This document shows, piece after piece, positions 60,082-64,000 of a stretch of 64,000 nt of DNA. A program made the translations under genes and the position numbers. Below the pieces are notes generated by a model that was given only the letters and a program-made list of their open reading frames with translations, did not search any database and was not told where the DNA came from. This DNA comes from JAIBAC01 sp046331095 (GTDB lineage: Bacteria; Actinomycetota; Acidimicrobiia; UBA2766): contig JAXLRM010000006.1 in assembly GCA_046331095.1 (NCBI GenBank), positions 130,423 through 194,422 on the forward strand. Reading direction: 5' to 3'. The first letter of the stretch is position 1. Every line of letters begins with the position of its first letter.

Positions 60082-61140
60082 ATGGCAACAGCATGGGCGA
60101 TCGGCATCGCCACCACCAGCACCACCGGCGGCGTCGAGAAGGTGCTCGACTCCTACTTCCCGGCGCCACGTCTCGACGACGACGGCCGCGTCGGCGAGGC
60201 GGTCGCGGCGGCGTGCCGACACGAGTCCGCGGCGGCGACCTACCGCCTCGACGAGGCCGCGCTCGCGGACCTGGCCGGTGCCTGCGCCGGCCTCGACGAC
60301 GGCGCCGCTGGCGTCGTCGCCGCGCTCGCCTCCACGACCGCGGCCCCGAGCCCGTCCGACGCGAGCCCGCGGCGCCGCGACGTCATCGCGACCTTCATCG
60401 GCGACCTCGCCGCCGCACCTGTGGACACCTGCGACGCCTACCTGCGTCTCCACCTCCTGAGCCACCGCCTCGTGCAGCCCCACGGCGCGAACCTCGACGG
60501 CGTCTTCGGCCTCCTCAACAACGTGGTCTGGACCGACGCCGGCCCGTTCGACCCCGACGGCTTCGAGAGCGTCCGGCTGACGTTGCGCACCAGGGGCGTC
60601 GAGGTCGGCGTGCGCGCGGTCGACAAGTTCCCGCGCATGACCGACTACGTGGTGCCTTCGGGGGTGCGCATCGCCGACGCCGACCGCGTCCGCCTCGGCG
60701 CGCACCTCGCGGTAGGCACGACGGTCATGCACGAGGGTTTCGTCAACTTCAACGCGGGCACCCTGGGCACGTCGATGGTGGAGGGCCGCATATCGGCGGG
60801 CGTCACCGTCGGCGACGGGTCCGACATCGGCGGCGGCGCGTCGACGATGGGCACCCTCTCGGGCGGCGGCACCGAGGTCATCTCGATCGGCGAGCGCTGC
60901 CTCCTCGGCGCCAACAGCGGCCTCGGCATCCCCCTCGGCGACGACTGCACGGTCGAGGCCGGGCTGTACCTGACGGCGGGTTCGAAGGTGTCCCTGCCCG
61001 ACGGCACCGTGGTCAAGGCGGCGGAGTTGAAGGGCCGCTCCGGCATCCTGTTCCGCCGCAACAGCCAGAGCGGTGCGATCGAGGCGGTCCCGACGTCGGC
61101 GAAGTGGGACGGCCTCAACGCCGACCTCCACGCGAACTGA
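60082..61140 (+). CDS. dapD: Tetrahydrodipicolinate N-succinyltransferase
   Basis: DapD succinylates tetrahydrodipicolinate in lysine and diaminopimelate synthesis. The 352-residue product has an N-terminal domain specific to the actinobacterial type, then left-handed beta-helix turns: GAHLAVGTTVMHEGFVNFNAGTLG, MVEGRISAGVTVGDGSDIGGGASTMGTLSGGG, GANSGLGIPLGDDCTVEAGLYL. The EGRISAGV and GGGASTMG blocks belong to the trimer active site. The ATG at 60082 gives the usual MATAWAIGIATT-type start. Confidence 0.93.
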   Translation: MATAWAIGIATTSTTGGVEKVLDSYFPAPRLDDDGRVGEAVAAACRHESAAATYRLDEAALADLAGACAGLDDGAAGVVAALASTTAAPSPSDASPRRRDVIATFIGDLAAAPVDTCDAYLRLHLLSHRLVQPHGANLDGVFGLLNNVVWTDAGPFDPDGFESVRLTLRTRGVEVGVRAVDKFPRMTDYVVPSGVRIADADRVRLGAHLAVGTTVMHEGFVNFNAGTLGTSMVEGRISAGVTVGDGSDIGGGASTMGTLSGGGTEVISIGERCLLGANSGLGIPLGDDCTVEAGLYLTAGSKVSLPDGTVVKAAELKGRSGILFRRNSQSGAIEAVPTSAKWDGLNADLHAN

Positions 61141-61189
61141 CACCCTGCCCTGCCGACCGCCCCCCGACCCCCTCCCCCGACCCCCTCCC

Positions 61190-61277
61190 CCAAACGCGGG
61201 CACGACGGCGCGCCAGCGCCACAAACCACCCGCGTTTGCGCACGGCCCCCCTCCCCAAACGCGGGCACGACGGCGCG
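61190..61277. repeat. Family-B repeats between convergent dapD and nuclease genes
   Basis: One full copy (61190-61238: CCAAACGCGGG to CCCGCGTTTG) and a second that keeps only the left half (61255-61277). The core is ACGACGGCGCGCCAGCGCCACAAA, most like the 39718-40018 variant. Downstream the truncated copy runs into the C-terminal codons of the nuclease gene. Confidence 0.8.
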
Positions 61278-61286
61278 GCGGCGTCG

Positions 61287-61898
61287 CTAGGGGCAGCTAC
61301 CCCACAGGCCCCGGTTGGTGTCCCGGGCCCCGGTCTGAAGCGCACGGAACTCGTCTACGTGGGCGACGTTGGGCGGGATCGTGAGGATCTGCGCGTAGCC
61401 GTTGGCCACGAGGTCGGCGTTCACGAACAAGCCGTCGGCCTCGCGGTACACGTACGCGAGCGTGCGGCCGTAGCGATCACGACGCTCGACGTCGTGGACG
61501 ATGCGGACCGGCGTACCCGACGGGAGCAGTCCGGTGGTGTGCGCCGACGCCTCCACACCGAAGCACTGCACGGCTTTGCGGGGGTCCTTGGTCTCGGGCG
61601 TGTCCACCCCGATGAGTCGGACGCGCTCCCCGCCCACGAGGACGATCGTGTCGCCGTCGACGACACGCTCGACGGTCGCGGCGTCGCCTGCCGGCAGTGC
61701 CGCCGCCGCCGTGGTCGGCGCTACCGTCGCCGTGGTCGGCGCGACCGCCGGCGCCGTGGTCGAGCTCGACACGACCGGATCCGACGTCGACACGGACGTC
61801 CTCGACGTCGTCGCGCCCTCCCCTCCCGGCGCGCCGGTACAGCCGGCACAGGCGAGAACTGCAACGACGCACGCCACCCTGAGCGCGCGGCGGGTCAT
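61287..61898 (-). CDS. Thermonuclease-like lipoprotein (SNase domain)
   Basis: The 203-residue protein has a lipoprotein signal ending VLACAGCTGA, a Ser/Thr/Ala/Pro linker of about 45 residues, then a staphylococcal-nuclease domain: VERVVDGDTIVLVGGERVRLIGVDTPET, RDRYGRTLAYVY, LVANGYAQI. The catalytic Arg-Asp-Glu set is present (GDT, RLIGVDTPE, RDRYGR). It should degrade nucleic acid outside the cell. The ATG overlaps the upstream stop as ATGA. Confidence 0.88.
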   Translation of the reverse strand: MTRRALRVACVVAVLACAGCTGAPGGEGATTSRTSVSTSDPVVSSSTTAPAVAPTTATVAPTTAAAALPAGDAATVERVVDGDTIVLVGGERVRLIGVDTPETKDPRKAVQCFGVEASAHTTGLLPSGTPVRIVHDVERRDRYGRTLAYVYREADGLFVNADLVANGYAQILTIPPNVAHVDEFRALQTGARDTNRGLWGSCP

Positions 61899-62659
61899 CG
61901 TTCCGCGGGTTGGCGCACGCGGGTCCGGTCACGTCCACGTGCGGCGCAATGGGCGGCGACCGCGTCGTAGAGGGCGTCGCTGCCGAGCAGTTCACGCAGC
62001 TCCGCCGCCAGCGTGACGTAGACCGCCTCACGCGCCCCGAACGCCTCCGGAGCCTCGGTGCACCACCAGTGGAAGTCGGCGCCGGCGTCGCCCCAGTCGG
62101 CTCGGGTCCATGCGGTCAGGCGCGAGACGTCGCCGTCGTGGGTGACCCGCAGCGGGACCTGCCAGCACACGTCGGGCTTCCACGACATCGGCTCCTCCCC
62201 CGCCGCGACGGCGCCACGGTGCAGCGCACAGCCGGCGCCGCCCGCGAAGCCGGGCCGGTTCAGGAAGATGCACGCGCCGTCGACGACGCGGGACTTGGAC
62301 TCGCCGTTCCTCATGGCGACGAACCCCTTGCGGGCGGCGACTCGGAAGTGCTCCCACATGTCTGCCGTGAGGCGCGCGGCGGACTTCTCGACGCGCCGCA
62401 GGTCCTCGCCGCCGTCGTCGTCCTCGCCGCGGAAGTGGGCGCCGAAGCTGCAGCAGCCCTGGGCGAGCGCCTCGGCGTCGTCGACCAGGATCCCCTTGCA
62501 GCCGGACCCCCAGATGCAGTGGTACCCCGAAGTCAGGAAGGTGACGTCGACGAGCCAATTGCGCCCGGGGTCGTCGGGGTCGGCGAACTCGGCCCACTCA
62601 CGCGTGGGCCGGGGGGTGTCGATCAGCGGGATTCGGCTGCGCCGGCGTGATGTCGCCAC
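61895..62659 (-). CDS. Cysteine-rich protein of unknown function
   Basis: The 254-residue protein has a cluster GYHCIWGSGCKGI followed by ALAQGCCSFGAHF, giving C-x5-C-x17-CC spacing, and later CIFLNRPGFAGGAGCALH, MSWKPDVCWQVP, DFHWWCTEAPEAF. The pattern suggests a metal site, perhaps iron or zinc, like YkgJ-type proteins, but I cannot name the family. TACGAT eight bases before the GTG at 62659 implies a leaderless operon with the nuclease gene. Confidence 0.6.
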   Translation of the reverse strand: MATSRRRSRIPLIDTPRPTREWAEFADPDDPGRNWLVDVTFLTSGYHCIWGSGCKGILVDDAEALAQGCCSFGAHFRGEDDDGGEDLRRVEKSAARLTADMWEHFRVAARKGFVAMRNGESKSRVVDGACIFLNRPGFAGGAGCALHRGAVAAGEEPMSWKPDVCWQVPLRVTHDGDVSRLTAWTRADWGDAGADFHWWCTEAPEAFGAREAVYVTLAAELRELLGSDALYDAVAAHCAARGRDRTRVRQPAER

Positions 62660-62667
62660 TCGGGGCG

Positions 62668-62673
62668 ATCGTA
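62668..62673 (-). promoter_or_regulatory. Probable -10 element of the Cys-rich/nuclease operon
   Basis: TACGAT on the minus strand, eight bases before the GTG at 62659; the same hexamer precedes the DUF4333 lipoprotein. Confidence 0.45.
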
Positions 62674-62783
62674 CTGCGGTGCCAGGTACCGGCGGTGGCG
62701 GGGGCCTATTCGATAGCGGCCGCGAGCGCCGAAGCGGTACCTTGCCGCCGTCCCAGCCGTCGACGCCGACCAGCCGGAGCGCC

Positions 62784-63965
62784 ATGTTCGCCGCCGTCCC
62801 CGCGACGCCCCCCGATCCGATCCTCGGGCTCGCCGCGGTCGTCAGGGCCGATCCGCGCCCCGGCCGCATCGACCTCACCGCGGGCGTGTACCGCGACGAG
62901 ACCGGGCGGACCCCGCCGTTCGCGTCGGTGTCGGAAGCGACCGCACGTGTCGTGGCTGCGATGACCGACTGGGGCTACCTGCCCATCGCCGGGGCGCCCG
63001 CGTACCGTGACGCGGTCACACGGCTGGTCCTCGCCGGCGACTACGACGCCGTCTCGGAGCGGGCGTGGTGCGTGCAGACCCCCGGCGGCACCGGCGGGCT
63101 CGCGGTCGCGACGGCGTTCGCGCGGCGGGCAGGAGCCGCGACGATCTGGCTCCCGGCGCCCACATGGCCGAACCACAAGGGCATCGCCGAACAGGCCGGC
63201 CTCCAAGTACGCACCTACCGCTACGGGGACGAGACGAGCGTATGGGCGGACGCGCTTGTCGAGGACCTCGGCGCCGTCGGCGGTGACGAGGTCGTGCTGC
63301 TGCACGCGTGCTGCCACAACCCGACGGGCAACGACCCCGATGCTGCGCTGTGGGAGACGATCGCGGCGCTACTCGCCGAGCGCGGCGTTCCCGTGCTCCT
63401 CGACGCCGCCTACCTCGGCCTCGGCCGCGGCTTCGACGGCGACCGGGTCGCGGTGCGTGCGATGGTCGCCGCCGGGGTCGACCTGATGGTGTGCGTGAGC
63501 TTCTCCAAGAACATGAGCCTCTACCGCGAACGAGTGGGCGCCCTCGTGGCGGTCGCGCCGACACCGGAGGCTGCCGCCAACACGCTCGGCAACGTCGAGG
63601 CGGTCGTGCGGCCGATGTACTCGAACCCGCCCGCGTTCGGGGCGACAGTCGCAGCCACGGTCCTCGGCGACGACGCCTTGCGGGCGCAATGGATCGGCGA
63701 GGTCGCCACGCTCCAGGGTCGTCTCTCCCGGCTGCGGACACGTCTCGCAAAGGGCCTCGCCGAACGTGGCGTCGCCCTGATGCCGAGCGTCGAGGCCCAG
63801 GCCGGCATGTTCGCGATGACCGGCCTCGATCCCGATGCCGTGGAGCGCCTCCGCTCGGAGTTCGCCATCTACGTGCTCGGCAACGGCCGCGCCAACCTCG
63901 CCGGCCTCGCCGACGACGCCACCGTCGAGCGCTTCTGCGACGCCCTCCAGGTGGTCACTGCCTGA
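62784..63965 (+). CDS. Aspartate/aromatic aminotransferase (AspC/TyrB type)
   Basis: The 393-residue PLP enzyme has the subclass Ia features: DLTAGVYRDETGRTPPF, CCHNPTGNDPD, and the Schiff-base lysine in SFSKNMSLYRERVGAL. Subclass Ia enzymes of this kind prefer aspartate or aromatic amino acids with 2-oxoglutarate. It lies near dapD but is not next to it, so a role as the DapC aminotransferase is only possible. TACCTT and GGAG upstream support the ATG at 62784. Confidence 0.88.
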   Translation: MFAAVPATPPDPILGLAAVVRADPRPGRIDLTAGVYRDETGRTPPFASVSEATARVVAAMTDWGYLPIAGAPAYRDAVTRLVLAGDYDAVSERAWCVQTPGGTGGLAVATAFARRAGAATIWLPAPTWPNHKGIAEQAGLQVRTYRYGDETSVWADALVEDLGAVGGDEVVLLHACCHNPTGNDPDAALWETIAALLAERGVPVLLDAAYLGLGRGFDGDRVAVRAMVAAGVDLMVCVSFSKNMSLYRERVGALVAVAPTPEAAANTLGNVEAVVRPMYSNPPAFGATVAATVLGDDALRAQWIGEVATLQGRLSRLRTRLAKGLAERGVALMPSVEAQAGMFAMTGLDPDAVERLRSEFAIYVLGNGRANLAGLADDATVERFCDALQVVTA

Positions 63966-63991
63966 CCCCGCTGTGTGCCTAGACCAGAACC

Positions 63992-64000
63992 GACGTGGGG
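63992..64000. repeat. Left end of a family-A repeat, cut by the window
   Basis: GACGTGGGG matches the first nine bases of the family A copies at 187-298. It sits 26 bases after the aminotransferase stop, again at a 3' gene end. Confidence 0.5.

Overview
The window is a chromosomal segment of a very GC-rich actinobacterium. Gene order matches a block conserved in Mycobacterium and relatives: rarA, aspS, hisS, rel, apt, secF, secD, yajC, ruvB, ruvA, ruvC, yebC, pdxT, pdxS, pimA, patA, pgsA, a HIT protein and thrS. Phosphatidylinositol-mannoside genes, a DUF4333 lipoprotein, an actinobacterial DapD and a ChsE4/ChsE5-type acyl-CoA dehydrogenase pair agree with this. An EssC-like, FHA-containing type VII ATPase suggests a lineage outside Mycobacteriales, such as Acidimicrobiia. 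That placement is inference. No integrase, transposase, phage gene or CRISPR array was seen.

Layout: 1-6000 carries a partial gene, an alpha/beta hydrolase, rarA, aspS and hisS. 6000-13500 is an insertion in the conserved block that looks like a compact type VII (WXG100/ESX-like) secretion locus: a half-length EspG-like protein, a secreted membrane-anchored protein, a zinc-ribbon membrane protein, a WXG100 protein, a large FHA/FtsK-type ATPase and an ECF sigma factor. 13500-29700 is a long minus-strand run: rel, apt, secDF, yajC, a peptidase-like pseudoenzyme, ruvABC, yebC, pdxST and the phosphatidylinositol-mannoside genes. 29900-39700 holds an EF-G-like GTPase, PhoD, HIT, thrS, a lipoprotein, an L,D-transpeptidase, SCP2 and two valine tRNAs. 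40000-51400 holds a secreted GH5 enzyme, a sugar-phosphate transferase, a gamma-glutamyl gene group, cysQ, a stretch of frame-broken genes (47154-48835), a sensor kinase and pyruvate kinase. 52000-64000 holds small enzymes, the chsE4/chsE5-like pair behind a KstR-type operator, an uncharacterised secreted protein, dapD, a nuclease lipoprotein and an aminotransferase.

Two themes run through the window. First, many genes start 6-8 bases after a TANNNT hexamer, indicating leaderless transcripts, while operons are chained by GTGA/ATGA overlaps. Second, intergenic regions hold at least four unrelated families of short repeats, each ending in inverted termini, mostly lying between convergent genes. 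All annotations come from reading the sequence; no database search was run.
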